DNA from: Inia geoffrensis
Lineage: Eukaryota; Chordata; Mammalia; Artiodactyla; Iniidae
Assembly: GCA_036417435.1 (NCBI GenBank)
Contig: CM070910.1
Location: forward strand, 72,276,784 to 72,340,783
DNA: 64,000 nt
Reading direction: 5' to 3'
Below are positions 12,338 to 26,221 of the stretch, piece by piece (the first letter of the stretch is position 1; each line of letters starts with the position of its first letter). The notes under the pieces were generated by a model. The model made no database searches, was not told the origin of the DNA, and worked only from the letters and a program-made list of their open reading frames with translations. Made by a program: the position numbers and the translations under genes.

Positions 12338-14074
12338 GGCCAAAAAGGGCGTATGCGTTTTTTTCCTGTATATATTCAGTAAAAAACGCATACGCACTTT
12401 TTAGCCAACCAAGCAAGCCTGCAATGGAAATCCACACTACAATGAAGTCTCACTTCTGACCGATCAAAAGGGCCTTTCGAAAAAAGTGTAAAATCCAGAG
12501 AGGCAGGGCAGGCCCTGGAGAACGGGCAGCCTTGTTATGCTGATGGGCAGGATGTAAATTGTCAACAGCCACTCTGGATGACTGTATGGTGTTTCCTGGA
12601 ACAAAGCTAAAACCAAGCTAGAGAGCCTAGGGCACTTCCACTTATGGTGCTATAGATTAGGAAAAATTTAATGAAAAAGACACAGCCACACCACAATCTG
12701 GGGCTCCTCTGTTTACGGGAACCTTGACTATGTTACAAGTCCAGTAGCCCAGAAAGAGAAAAATGGATATAGAAGTTGCGGTACATACCTACAATGGAAT
12801 ATCACTCAACAATGAAATCAATGGCAACAGATCAGTAGCAGCATAATGAGTGGATTTAGGTACGATGATTCTAAGTGAAATAAGTCACACAGAAAAAGAA
12901 ACATCATAAGATATCACTAATACCGGGAATGTAAATACGGCTACGCAAGAACTGCATTACAAAACACAACAGAGTCTCACATTTACAAAAGAAACTTATG
13001 CTTGCTTAAGGGGAAAGGAGAGTGGGGAGGCTGCATAAAACCAGAGGTTGACATTAGGACAGATACCATTCCACAAGCCAAATATATATTAGACCAGACC
13101 TACCCCTTCCTCAACCAAACGGACTCAACACCCCATATTTAAAACCTAGGAATATACCTGACTATGAAGAAACTTAAAACCAATACATTTATAGGTCTCC
13201 GTAAGAAAATCATTTGTGTACAGTGGCATAAACACAGCAGTGAAAATATGCTAAATCCCCTTATAAAAATAAATTTGAAAACCAAAACACAAAGACTGTG
13301 AAATAGAGAGAAATTCTTAAATAAGTCCTTTAGGAGTTGTGAGGAATCTTGGATTTACCACCTCTACATCCACAGCTGGGGGAGAGATATGGCTGGATAC
13401 TTGGGGCTGATAGGATTGGTGAGGGAATGTAGACCCCTTGAGGTAATGGTGCATGGTTCCCATTCCACGGGTCCCAAATCTCCAGGTTTAAGGGATTTAG
13501 CCTTCAGGTAAAATATGCATGCAAAACCCAGAATATGGTCCACCGAGTGACCAGGCAAAATTTCCAAAACTCATCGCCATTTTCGCCCCCTGGTACTCGA
13601 GTTCGCCGTTCCAGATGCGTTATTAACACTCTCCCGAATTAGAGAGTCAGTGCCTTTAACCTCTTGTTTGGCACAGTTTGCAATTTCTGCGGAAGATGAA
13701 TAGGAAGCAGGAGAACCAATAAGCGACTAACTCTATGTGTTTGGACGGGCATGTTGAACTCTGATTTAACTACAGGAGGAAGAATTCACCAAAGGCTCAG
13801 TGTGCCGTGCCAGAACGACATTAGTGTCTGAAGCAATTCTTCCGGTTTGCGGTCAGCTCACAAGAAACCGAGTTGAGAAATGGAGATTTTTGGCACTGTA
13901 ATTCAGAATCCTGCAGAGTTACAAATGACCCCTATCATTGAAAAATTTATCGAAGGAAGGCTGTGAAGAGGACTTGAACATGACGCAGAATTGCGGAAAA
14001 CAGATATCAGGTGGTAGATAACAATTGCTCTGAAAGCATAGGAAAAGAGGCAGCACTTTGACAGTGATGCAGTT
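12338..14074 (+). repeat. Satellite monomer 8 (higher-order position c, copy 2)
   Basis: Palindrome at 12,338-12,406 with the ctgtatatattcag centre and tagcc end shared only with monomer 3. Single-base differences from monomer 3 are sparse and scattered. Confidence 0.9.
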
Positions 14075-15808
14075 GGCCAAAAAGGGCGTATGCGCTTTTT
14101 CCTGAATATATTCTGGAAAAATCGTATACGCCCTTTATGGCCAACCAAGCAAGCATGCAATGGAAAACCGCACTACAATGAAGTCTCTCTTCCCACCACT
14201 CAAAAGGGCCATCCGAAAAAAGTGGAAAATCCAGAGAGCCAGAACAGGCCATGGAGAACCGGCAGCCTTGTTATGCTGATGGGCGGGATGTAAATTGCCA
14301 ACAGCCACTCTGGAGAAGTGTATGGTGTTTCCTGGAATAAAGAAAAAAACAAGCTAGAGAGCCTAGGGCACTTCCACCTATGGTGCTCTAGACTCGGAAA
14401 ATGTAAGTGAAAAAGACAGAGCCACACCAAAGTTTGGGGCTGCTCTGTTTACGGGAACCTTGACTATGGTACAAATTCAATAGCCCAGAAAGAGAAAAAT
14501 GGATATAGAAGTTGTGGTACATACCTACAATGGAATATCACTCAACAATGAAATCAATGGCAACAGACCAGCAGCAGCATAATGAGTGGATTTAGGTACG
14601 ATGATTCTAAGTGAAATAAGTCACACAGAAAAAGAAACATCATAAGTTATCACTAACACCAGGAATGTAAACACGGCTACGCATGAAGTACATTACAAAA
14701 CACAACAGAGTCTCACATTTACAAAAGAAACTTATGCTCGCTTATGGGGAAAGCAGAGTGGGCAGGCTGCATATACCAGAGGTTGACATTAGGACAGATA
14801 CCATTCCACAGTTCAAATGTATATGAGACACGACCTACTCCTTGCTCAACCAAATGGACTAAACACCCCTTATACAAAACCTAGGAATATACCTGACTAT
14901 AAAGAAACTTAAAACCCATACATTTATAGGTCTCCTTAAGAAAATCATTTGGTAAAGCGGCATAAACACAGCAGTGAAAATAAGCTAAATCCCCTTATAA
15001 AAATAAATTTGAAAACCAAAACACAAAGACTGTGAAATAGAGAGTAATTATTAAGTAAGTCCTTCAGGGCTTGTGAGGAATCTTGGATTTACCACCTCTA
15101 CATCCATAGCTGGGGTAGAGATAAGTCTGGACACTTGGGACTGATAGGATTGGTGAGGGAATGCAGACCCTTTGTTGTAATGGTGCATGGTTCCCATTCC
15201 AAGGGTCCCAAATCTCCAGGTTTAAGGGATTTATCCTTCAGCTAAAATATGCATGGAAAACCCAGAATATGGTCCACCAAGTGTACCAGGCAAACTTTCT
15301 AAAACTCATCGCCATTTTTGCCTCCTGGTACTCGAGTTTGCCATTCCAGATGCGTTATTAACACTCTCCGCATTTGGAGAGTCAGTGCCTTTAAACTCTT
15401 GTTTGGCACAGTTTGCAATTTCCGCGGAAGCTGAACAGGAATAAGGAGAACCAATGAGCGACTAACTCTATGTGTTTGGACGGGCATATTGAACTCTGTT
15501 TTCCCTCCAGGAAGAAGAATTCACCAAAGGCTCAGCGTGCAGTGCCGGAACGAGATTAGGGCCTGAAGGAATTCCTTGGGCTTGTGGTCAGCTCACAAGA
15601 AAGCGAGTTGAGGAAAGGAGATTTTTGGCCCTGTAATTCACAATCCTGCAGAGTTACAAATGACCCCTATCATCCAAAAATTATTGAAGGAAGGCTGTCA
15701 AGAGGACTTGAACGCGACGCAGAATTGCAGAAGACAGATATCAGGTGGTAGATAAGAACTGCTCTGAGAGCATAGGAAAAGAGGCAGCACTTCGATAGTG
15801 ATGCACTT
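14075..15808 (+). repeat. Satellite monomer 9 (higher-order position d, copy 2)
   Basis: Palindrome at 14,075-14,142 with several changes in the right arm (tctggaaaaatcg, then ctttatggcc). Its partner, monomer 4, has an intact arm, so these changes post-date the duplication. Confidence 0.9.
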
Positions 15809-17541
15809 GGCCAAAAAGGGCGTATGTGTTTTTTCCTGAATATATTCAGGAAAAAACGCATACGCCCTTTTTGGCCAACCAAGCAAGCCTGCAATGGAAA
15901 CTGCACTACAATGAAGTCTCTCTTCCCACCGATCAAAAGGGCCATCCGAAAAAGTGTAAAATCCAGAGAGGCAGGACAGGCCATGGTGAACTGGCAGCCT
16001 TGTTATGCTCAATGGCGGGATGTAAATTGCCAACAGCCACTCTGGAAAAGTGTATAGTGTTTCCTGGAACAAAGCAAAAACCAAGCAAGAGAGCCTAGGG
16101 CACTTCCACTTACGGTGCTATAGATTCGGAAAATTTAAATGAAAAAGACACAGCCTCACCAAAGTTTGGGGCTGCTCTATTTACGGAAACCTTGACTATG
16201 GTAGAACTTCAATAGCCCAGAAAGAGAAAATGGATATAGAAGTTGTGGTACATGCCTACAATGGAATATCACTAAACAATGATATCAATGGCAACAGACC
16301 AATAGCAGCATAATAAGTGGATTTAGATACGCTGATTCTAAGTGAAATAAGTAACACAGAAAAAGAAACATCATAAGATATCATTAATACCGGGAATGTA
16401 AACACGGTTATGCATGAACTGCATTATAAAACACAATAGAGCCTCACATTTACAAAAGAAACTTATGCTTGCTTAAAGGGAAAGCAGAGTTCGGCGGCTG
16501 CATAAAACCAGAGGTTGACATTAGGACAGATACCATTCCACAAGCAAAATATATATTAGACAAGACATACTCCTTGCTCAACCAAATGGACTCAACACTC
16601 CGTATTCAAAACCTAGGAATATACCTGACTATGAAGTAACTGAAAACCCATGCATTTTTATGTCTCTGTAAGGCAATCATTTGTGTACAGCGGCGTAAAC
16701 ACAGCAGTGAAAATGAGCTATATCCCCTTATAAAAATTAATTTGAAAAACAAAACACAAAGACTGTGAAATAAAGAAAAATTCTTAAATAAGTCCTTCAC
16801 GGCTTTTGAGGAATCTTGGATTTACCACCACTACATGCACAGCTGGGGTACAGATAAGGCTGGACACTTGGGGCAGGTAGGATTGGTGAGGGAATGCAGA
16901 CCCTCTGAGGTAATGGTGCATGGTTCCCATTCCACGGTTCCCAAATCTCCAGGTTTAAGGGATTTATCCCTCAGCTAAAGTATGCATGGAAAAGTCAGAA
17001 TATGGTCCACCAAGTGATCAGGCAAAATTTCTAAAACTCATCGCCATTTTCACCCCCTGGTACTCTTGTTCGCCCTTCCAGATGCGTTATTAACAATCTC
17101 CCCACTTGGAGAGATAGTGCCTTTAACATCTTGTTTGGCACAGTTTGCAATTTCTGCGGAAGATGAACAGGAATATGGAGAACCAATGGGCGACTAACTC
17201 TATGTTTTTGGACGGGCACATTGAACTCTGATTTCAATCCAGGAAGAAAAATTCACCAAAGGCTCAGTGTGCTGTGCCGGAACGAGATTAGGGCCTGAAG
17301 CAATTCTTTGGGTTTGCGGTCAGCTCACAAGAAAGTGAGTTGAGAAAAGGAGATTTTTCGCACTGTAATTCACAATCCTGCAGAGTTACAAATGACCCCT
17401 ATCATCCAAAAATTTATTGAAGGAAGGCTGTGAAGAGGACTTGAACGCGACGCAGAATTGCAGAAAACAGATATCGGGTGGTAGATAAGAATTGCTCTGA
17501 AAGCACAGGAAAAGAGGCCGCACTTCGACAGTGATGCACTT
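15809..17541 (+). repeat. Satellite monomer 10 (position e, copy 2, chimeric)
   Basis: Palindrome at 15,809-15,876 with a gtgt for gcgt change in the left arm. The first 710 bp or so match monomer 5 closely. From about 16,520 onward it differs from monomer 5 at many sites. The change point is probably the unequal-exchange or conversion boundary that ends the second higher-order copy. Confidence 0.85.
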
Positions 17542-19276
17542 GGCCAAAAAGGGTGTATGCGTTTTTATCTGAATATATTCAGGAAAAAACGCATACGCCC
17601 TTTTTGGCCAACCAAGCAAGCCTGCAATGGAAATCCACACTACAATGAAGTCTCACTTAACACCAATCAAAGGGGCCGTCCGAAAAAAGTGTAAAATCCA
17701 GAGAGGCAGAACAGGCCATGGAGAACCGGCAGCCTTGTTATGCTGATGGGCAGGATGTAAATTGCCAACAGCCACTCTGGAGTAGTGTAGGGTGCTTCCT
17801 GGAAAAAAGAAAAAAACAAGCTAGAGAGCCTGGGGCACTTCCACTTACGGTGCCATAGATTCGGAAAATTTAAATGAAAAAGAGACAGTCACACCAATGT
17901 TTGGGGGTGCTGTGTTTACCGGAACCTTGACTATGGTACAACTTCAATAGCCCAGAATGAGAAAAATGGATATAGAAGTTGTGGTACATACCTACAATGG
18001 AATATCACTCAACAGTGAAAACAATGGCAACAGACCAGTAGCAGCATAATGAGTGGATTTAGGTACGATGATTCTAAGTGAAATATGTCACACAGAAAAA
18101 GAAACATCATAAGTTATCACTAATACCGGGAATGTAATCACGGCTACGCACGAACTGCACTAAAAAACACAACAGAGTCTCACATTTACAAAAGAAACTT
18201 ATGCTTGCTTGAGGGGAAAGCAGAGGGGGGAAGCTGCATATACCAGAGGTTGCCATTAGTTCAGATACCATTCAACAAGCCAAATATATATTACACAAGA
18301 CCTACTCCTTGTTCAACCAAATGGACTCAACACCCCATATTCAAAACCTAGGAATATACCTGACTATGAAGAAACTTAAAACCCATACATTTATAGGTCT
18401 CCGTTAGAAAATCATGTGTGTACAGCGGCATAAACACAGCAGTGAAAATAATCTAAATCCCCTTATAAAAATAAATTTGAAAAACAAAACACAAAGACTG
18501 TGAAGAAGAGAGAAATTCTTAAATTAGTCCTTCAGGGCTTGTGAGGAATCTTGGATTTACCACCTCTACATCCACAGCTGGGGGAGAGATAAGGCAGGAC
18601 ACTTGGGCCTCATAGGATTAGTTAGGGAATGCAGACCCTTTGATGTAATGGTGCATGGTCCCCATTCCACGGGTTCCAAATCTCCAGGTTTAAGGGATTT
18701 ATCCTTCAGCTAAAATACGCATGGAAAACCCAGAATATGGTCCACCAAGTTAACAGGTAAAATTTCTAAAACTCATCACCATTTTCGACCCCTGGTACTC
18801 GAGTTCGCTGTTCCAGATGCGTTATTAACACTCTCCCCACATGGAGAGTCAGTGCCTTTAAACTCTTGTTTGGCACAGTTTGCAATTTCTGCGGAAGATG
18901 AAAAGGAAGAAGGAGAACCAATGAGCGACTAACTCTATGTGTTTGGACGGGCACATTGAAATCTGATTTCCCTCCAGGAAGAATAATTCACAAAATGCTC
19001 AGCGTGCCATACCGGAACGAGATTAGGTCCTGAAGCAATTCTTCGGGTTTGCGGTCAGCTCACAAGAAAGCGAGTTGAGCAAAAGAGATTTTTTGCACTG
19101 TAATTCAAAAACCTGCTGAGTTACAAATGACTCCTATCATCCAAAAATTTATTGACGGAAGGCTGTGAAGAGGACTTGAATGCGACTCAGAATTGCAGAA
19201 AGCAGATATCAGGTGGTAGATAAGAATTGCTCTGAAAGCATAGGAAAAGAGGCAGCACTTTGACAGTGATGTACTT
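17542..19276 (+). repeat. Satellite monomer 11
   Basis: Palindrome at 17,542-17,609 with gggtgtatgcg and a ttttat change in the left arm. It belongs to neither the five-mer nor the homogenised block. The monomer has its own private changes, such as ggtgcttcctgg near 17,788. Confidence 0.88.
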
Positions 19277-21013
19277 GGCCAAAAAGGGCTTATGCGTTTT
19301 CTCCTGAATATATTCAGGAAAAAACGCCTATGCCCTTTTTGGCCAACCAAGCAAGCCTGCAATGGAAATCCGCACTACAATGAAGTCTCACTTCCAACCG
19401 ATCAAAAGGGCCATACGAAAAAAGTGTAAAATCCAGAGAGGGGGGACAGACCATGGAGAACCGGCAGCCTTGTTATGCTGATGGGCGGGATGTAAACTGC
19501 CAACAGCCACTCTGGAGAAGTGTGTGGTGATTCCTGGGACAATGAAAAAGCCAAGCTAGAGAGTCTAGGGCACTTCCACTTATGGTGTTATAGATACGGA
19601 AAATTTTAATGAAAAAGACACAGCCACAGCAAAGTTTGGGGCTGCTCTGTTTACGGGAACCTTGACTATGGTACAACTTCAATAGCCCAGAAAGAGAAAA
19701 ATGGATATAGAAGTTGTGGTACATACCTACAATGGAATATCACTCAACAATGAAATCAATGGCAACAGGCCAGTAGCAGCATAATGAGTGGATTTAGGTA
19801 CGATGATTCTAAGTGAAATAAGTCACATAGAAAAAGAAACATCATAAGATATCACTAACACCGGGAAAATAAAAACGGCTACGCATGAACTGCATTACCA
19901 AACACAACAGAGTCTCACATTTAGAAAAGAAACTTATGCTTGCTTAAGGGGAAAGGAGAGTGGGGAGGCTGCATAAAACCACAGGTTGCCATTAGGACAG
20001 ATACCATTCCACAAGCCAAATACATATTACACAAGACCTACTCCTTGTTCAACCAAATGGACTCAACACCCCGTATTCAAAACCTAGGAATATAACTGAC
20101 TATGAAGAAACTTAAAGCCCATATATTTATAGGTCTCAGTAAGATAATCATTTGTGTACAGAGGCATAAACACAGCAGTGAAAATAAGCTAAATCACCTT
20201 ACAAAAAGCAATTTGAAAAAAAAAAAACACAAAGACTCTGAAATAGAGAGAAATTCTTAAAGAAGTCCTTCAGGGCTTTTGAGGAATCTTGGATTTACCA
20301 GCTCTACATCCACAGCTGGGGGAGAGATAAGGCTGGATACTGGGAGCTGATAGGATTGGTAAGGGAATGTAGACCCGTTGAGGTAATAGTGCATGGTTCC
20401 CATTCCACGGGGCTAAATCTCCAGGTTTAAGGGATTTATCCTTCAGCTAAAATATGCATGGAAAACCCAGTATATGTTCCACAAAGTGACCAGACAAAAT
20501 TTCTAAAACTCATCCCCATTTTCGCCCCCTGGTACTCGAGTACGCCGTTCCAGATGCGTTATTAACACTCTCCCCATTTGGAGAGTCAGTGCCTTTAAGC
20601 TCTTGTTTGGCACAGTTGGCAATTTCTGCAGAAGATGAACAGGAATAAGGAGAAAAAATGAGCGACTAACTCTATGTGTTTGGACGGGCACATTGAACTC
20701 TGATTTCCCTCTAGCAAGAAGAATTCAACAAAGGCTCAGCGTGCCGTGCCAGAACGAGATTAGGGCCTGAAGCAATTCTTCGGGTTTGTGATCAGGTCAC
20801 AAGAAAGCGATGTGAGAAAAGGAGATTTTTGGCACTGTAATTCACAATGCAGCAGAGTTACAAATGACCCCTATCATCCAAAAATTTATTGCAGGAAAGC
20901 TGTGAAGAGGACTTGAATGCGACACAGAATTGCAGAAAACAGATATCAGGTGGTAGACAAGAATTGCTCTGAAAGCATAGGAAAAGAGGCAGCACTTCGA
21001 CAGTGATGCACTT
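19277..21013 (+). repeat. Satellite monomer 12
   Basis: Palindrome at 19,277-19,344 with cttatgcg and ctatgccc changes in the two arms. It has a run of 11 A at about 20,216. From about 20,430 it becomes nearly identical to the monomers to its right, so the homogenised block begins inside this monomer. Confidence 0.88.
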
Positions 21014-22749
21014 CGCCAAAAAGGGCGTATGCGTTTTTTCCTGAATATATTCAGGAAATAACGCATACGCCCTTTTTGGCCAACCAAGCAAGCCTGCAAT
21101 GGAAATCCGCACTACAATGAAGTCTCACTTCCCACCGATCAAAAGGGCCGTCCGAAAAAATTATAAAATCCAGAGAGGCAGGACAGGACTTGGAGAACCG
21201 GCAGCCTTGTTATGCTGATGGGCGGGATGTAAATTGCCAACAGCCACTCTGGGGAAGTGTATGGTGTTTCCTGGAACAAAATAAAAACCAAGCTAGAGAG
21301 CCTAGGGCACTTCCACTTATGGGGCTATAGATTCGGAAAATTTAAATGAAAAAGACACAGCCACACCAAAGTCTGGGGCTGCTCTGTGTACGGGAACCTT
21401 GACTATGGTACAACTTCAATAGCCCAGAAAGAGAAAAATGGATATAGAAGTTGTGGTACATACCTAAAATGGAATATCACTCAACAATGAAATCAATGGC
21501 AACAGACCAGTAGCAGCAATAATGAGTGGGTTTAGGCTCGATGATTCTAAGTGAAATAAGTCACACAGAAAAAGAAACATCATAAGATATCACTAATACC
21601 GGGAATGTACACACGGCTCCGCATGAAGTACATTACAAAACACAACAGAGTCTCACATTTACAATAGAAACTTATGCTTGCTTAAAGGGAAAGCAGAGTT
21701 GGCAGGCTGCATATAACGGAGGTTGACATTAGGACACATACCATTCCACAGGCCAAATGTATATTAGACAAGACCTACTCCTTGCTCAACCAAATGGACT
21801 CAACACCCCATATTCAAAACCTAGGAATATACCTGACTATGAGGAAACTTAAAAGCCATACGTCTATAGGTCTCCGAAAGAAAATCATTTGTGTACAGCG
21901 GTATAAACACAGCAGTGAAAATAACCTAACTCCCCTTATGAAAATAAATTTGAAAAACAAAGCACAAAGATTGTGAAGTAGAAAGAAATTCTTAAATAAG
22001 TACTTCAGGGCGTTTGAAGAACCTTTGATTTACCACGTCTTCATCCACAGCGGGGGGAGAGATAACACTGGAAACTTGGGGCTGATAGGATTGGTGAGGG
22101 AATGCAGACCCTTTGAAGTAATGGTGCATGGTTCCCATTCCCCGGGTCCCAAATCTCCAGGTTTAAGGGATTTATCCTTCAGCTAAAATATGCATGGAAA
22201 ACCCAGTATATGTTCCACAAAGTGACCAGACAAAATTTCTAAAACTCATCCCCATTTTCGCCCCCTGGTACTCGAGTACGCCGTTCCAGATGCGTTATTA
22301 ACACTCTCCCCATTTGGAGAGTCAGTGCCTTTAAGCTCTTTTTTGGCACAGTTGGCAATTTCTGCAGAAGATGAACAGGAATAAGGAGAAAAAATGAGCG
22401 ACTAACTCTATGTGTTTGGACGGGCACATTGAACTATGATTTCCCTCTAGCAAGAAGAATTCAACAAAGGCTCAGCGTGCCGTGCCAGAACGAGATTAGG
22501 GCCTGAAGCAATTCTTCGGGTTTGTGGTCAGGTCACAAGAAAGCGAGTTGAGATAGGGAGATTTTTGGCACTGTAATTCACAATGCAGCAGAGTTACAAA
22601 TGACCCCTATCATCCAAAAATTTATTGCAGGAAGGCTGTGAAGAGGACTTGAACGCGATGCAGAATTGCAGAAAACAGATATCAGGTGGTAGATAGGAAT
22701 TGCTCTGAAAGCATAGGAAAAGAGGCAGCACTTCGACAGTGATGCACTT
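21014..22749 (+). repeat. Satellite monomer 13 (homogenised block)
   Basis: The palindrome (21,014-21,081) begins cgcc instead of ggcc and has ggaaataacg in the right arm. Both marks are shared with monomers 15 and 17. It carries the older gggaaccttgactatgg variant in the L1-derived part, as does monomer 14. Confidence 0.9.
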
Positions 22750-24485
22750 GGCCAAAAAGGGCATATGCGTGTTTTCCTGAATATATTCAGGAAAAAACGC
22801 ATACGCACTTTTTGGCCAACCAAGCAAGCCTGCAATGGAAATCCGCACTACAATGAAGTCTCACTTCCCACCGATCAAAAGGGCCGTCGGAAATAATTAT
22901 AAAACCCAGAGAGGCAGGACAGGGCGTGGAGAACCGGCAGCCTTGTTATGCTGATGGGCGGGATGTAAATTGCCAACAGCCACTCTGGGGAAGTGTATGG
23001 TGTTTCCTGGAACAAAATAAAAACCAAGCTAGAGAGCCTAGGGCACTTCCACTTATGGGGCTATAGATTCGGAAAATTTAAATGAAAAAGACACAGCCAC
23101 ACCAAAGTCTGGGGCTGCTCTGTGTACGGGAACCTTGACTATGGTACAACTTCAATAGCCCAGAAAGAGAAAAATGGATATAGAAGTTGTGGTACATACC
23201 TAAAATGGAATATCACTCAACAATGAAATCAATGGCAACAGACCAGTAGCAGCAATAATGAGTGGGTTTAGGCTCGATGATTCTAAGTGAAATAAGTCAC
23301 ACAGAAAAAGAAACATCATAAGATATCACTAATACCGGGAATGTACACACGGCTCCGCATGAAGTACATTACAAAACACAACAGAGTCTCACATTTACAA
23401 TAGAAACTTATGCTTGCTTAAAGGGAAAGCAGAGTTGGCAGGCTGCATATAACGGAGGTTGACATTAGGACACATACCATTCCACAGGCCAAATGTATAT
23501 TAGACAAGACCTACTCCTTGCTCAACCAAATGGACTCAACACCCCATATTCAAAACCTAGGAATATACCTGACTATGAGGAAACTTAAAAGCCATACGTC
23601 TATAGGTCTCCGAAAGAAAATCATTTGTGTACAGCGGTATAAACACAGCAGTGAAAATAACCTAACTCCCCTTATGAAAATAAATTTGAAAAACAAAGCA
23701 CAAAGATTGTGAAGTAGAAAGAAATTCTTAAATAAGTACTTCAGGGCGTTTGAAGAACCTTTGATTTACCACGTCTTCATCCACAGCGGGGGGAGAGATA
23801 ACACTGGAAACTTGGGGCTGATAGGATTGGTGAGGGAATGCAGACCCTTTGAAGTAATGGTGCATGGTTCCCATTCCCCGGGTCCCAAATCTCCAGGTTT
23901 AAGGGATTTATCCTTCAGCTAAAATATGCATGGAAAACCCAGTATATGTTCCACAAAGTGACCAGACAAAATTTCTAAAACTCATCCCCATTTTCGCCCC
24001 CTGGTACTCGAGTACGCCGTTCCAGATGCGTTATTAACACTCTCCCCATTTGGAGAGTCAGTGCCTTTAAGCTCTTGTTTGGCACAGTTGGCAATTTCTG
24101 CAGAAGATGAACAGGAATAAGGAGAAAAAATGAGCGACTAACTCTATGTGTTTGGACGGGCACATTGAACTATGATTTCCCTCTAGCAAGAAGAATTCAA
24201 CAAAGGCTCAGCGTGCCGTGCCAGAACGAGATTAGGGCCTGAAGCAATTCTTCGGGTTTGTGGTCAGGTCACAAGAAAGCGATGTGAGAAAAGGAGATAT
24301 TTGGCACTGTAATTCACAATGCAGCAGAGTTACAAATGACCCCTATCATCCAAAAATTTATTGCAGGAAGGCTGTGAAGAGGACTTGAACGCGACACAGA
24401 ATTGCAGAAAACAGATATCAGGTGGTAGACAAGAATTGCTCTGAAAGCATAGGAAAAGAGGCAGCACTTCGACAGTGATGCACTT
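22750..24485 (+). repeat. Satellite monomer 14 (homogenised block)
   Basis: Palindrome at 22,750-22,817 with the ordinary ggcc start and a gcgtgtttt change. It is the only block member with gttgagatagg before the palindrome, which hints that it received sequence from a different monomer type there. Confidence 0.9.
22830..23705 (+). repeat. L1-derived half of a representative monomer
   Basis: This part follows the 3' end of an L1 in sense orientation. Landmarks line up in order with the L1 pieces of the island: ctacaatgaagtctcac matches aatgaagtatcatctcac (33,242); ggatgtaaattgcc matches ggaatgtaaattgat (33,347); aaaatggaatatcactcaac matches aaatggaatattactcagc (33,580); aagtgaaataagtcac matches agagtgaagtatgtcag (33,661); and aacttatgcttgcttaaagg through ctactccttgctc matches the 3' UTR fragment at 38,103-38,220. 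It ends in an A-rich stretch (aaaataaatttgaaaaac) where an L1 tail is expected. About 125 bp before the palindrome also resemble L1 ORF2. The remaining 780 bp I cannot assign. Confidence 0.8.
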
Positions 24486-26221
24486 CGCCAAAAAGGGCGT
24501 ATGCGTTTTTTCCTGAATATATTCAGGAAATAACGCATACGCACTTTTTGGCCAACCAAGCAAGCCTGCAATGGAAATCCGCACTACAATGAAGTCTCAC
24601 TTCCCACCGATCAAAAGGGCCGTCCGAAAAAATTATAAAATCCAGAGAGGCAGGACAGGACTTGGAGAACCGGCAGCCTTGTTATGCTGATGGGCGGGAT
24701 GTAAATTGCCAACAGCCACTCTGGGGAAGTGTATGGTGTTTCCTGGAACAAAATAAAAACCAAGCTAGAGAGCCTAGGGCACTTCCACTTATGGGGCTAT
24801 AGATTCGGAAAATTTAAATGAAAAAGACACAGCCACACCAAAGTCTGGGGCTGCTCTGTGTGCGGGAATCTTGTATATGGTACAACTTCAATAGCCCAGA
24901 AAGAGAAAAATGGATATAGAAGTTGTGGTACATACCTAAAATGGAATATCACTCAACAATGAAATCAATGGCAACAGACCAGTAGCAGCAATAATGAGTG
25001 GGTTTAGGCTCGATGATTCTAAGTGAAATAAGTCACACAGAAAAAGAAACATCATAAGATATCACTAATACCGGGAATGTACACACGGCTCCGCATGAAG
25101 TACATTACAAAACACAACAGAGTCTCACATTTACAATAGAAACTTATGCTTGCTTAAAGGGAAAGCAGAGTTGGCAGGCTGCATATAACGGAGGTTGACA
25201 TTAGGACACATACCATTCCACAGGCCAAATGTATATTAGACAAGACCTACTCCTTGCTCAACCAAATGGACTCAACACCCCATATTCAAAACCTAGGAAT
25301 ATACCTGACTATGAGGAAACTTAAAAGCCATACGTCTATAGGTCTCCGAAAGAAAATCATTTGTGTACAGCGGTATAAACACAGCAATGAAAATAACCTA
25401 ACTCCCCTTATGAAAATAAATTTGAAAAACAAAGCACAAAGATTGTGAAGTAGAAAGAAATTCTTAAATAAGTACTTCAGGGCGTTTGAAGAACCTTTGA
25501 TTTACCACGTCTTCATCCACAGCGGGGGGAGAGATAACACTGGAAACTTGGGGCTGATAGGATTGGTGAGGGAATGCAGACCCTTTGAAGTAATGGTGCA
25601 TGGTTCCCATTCCCCGGGTCCCAAATCTCCAGGTTTAAGGGATTTATCCTTCAGCTAAAATATGCATGGAAAACCCAGTATATGTTCCACAAAGTGACCA
25701 GACAAAATTTCTAAAACTCATCCCCATTTTCGCCCCCTGGTACTCGAGTACGCCGTTCCAGATGCGTTATTAACACTCTCCCCATTTGGAGAGTCAGTGC
25801 CTTTAAGCTCTTGTTTGGCACAGTTGGCAATTTCTGCAGAAGATGAACAGGAATAAGGAGAAAAAATGAGCGACTAACTCTATGTGTTTGGACGGGCACA
25901 TTGAACTATGATTTCCCTCTAGCAAGAAGAATTCAACAAAGGCTCAGCGTGCCGTGCCAGAACGAGATTAGGGCCTGAAGCAATTCTTCGGGTTTGTGGT
26001 CAGGTCACAAGAAAGCGATGTGAGAAAAGGAGATATTTGGCACTGTAATTCACAATGCAGCAGAGTTACAAATGACCCCTATCATCCAAAAATTTATTGC
26101 AGGAAGGCTGTGAAGAGGACTTGAACGCCACACAGAATTGCAGAAAACAGATATCAGGTGGTAGACAAGAATTGCTCTGAAAGCATAGGAAAAGAGGCAG
26201 CACTTCGACAGTGATGCACTT
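24486..26221 (+). repeat. Satellite monomer 15 (homogenised block)
   Basis: Palindrome at 24,486-24,553 with the cgcc start and ggaaataacg arm. It carries the derived variant gggaatcttgtatatgg (about 24,863), shared with monomers 16 and 17 but absent from 13 and 14, which gives a relative order of amplification. Confidence 0.9.

Larger units (their letters stand above)
1..16520 (+). repeat. Five-monomer higher-order repeat, two copies
   Basis: Positions 1 to about 7,890 match 8,668 to about 16,520 nearly base for base. The offset is 8,667 bp before, and 8,635 bp after, the 32-bp deletion in the second copy. Neighbouring monomers inside one copy differ clearly more than equivalent monomers of the two copies, which is the defining pattern of a higher-order repeat. 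The first copy may begin before the window. Confidence 0.88.
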
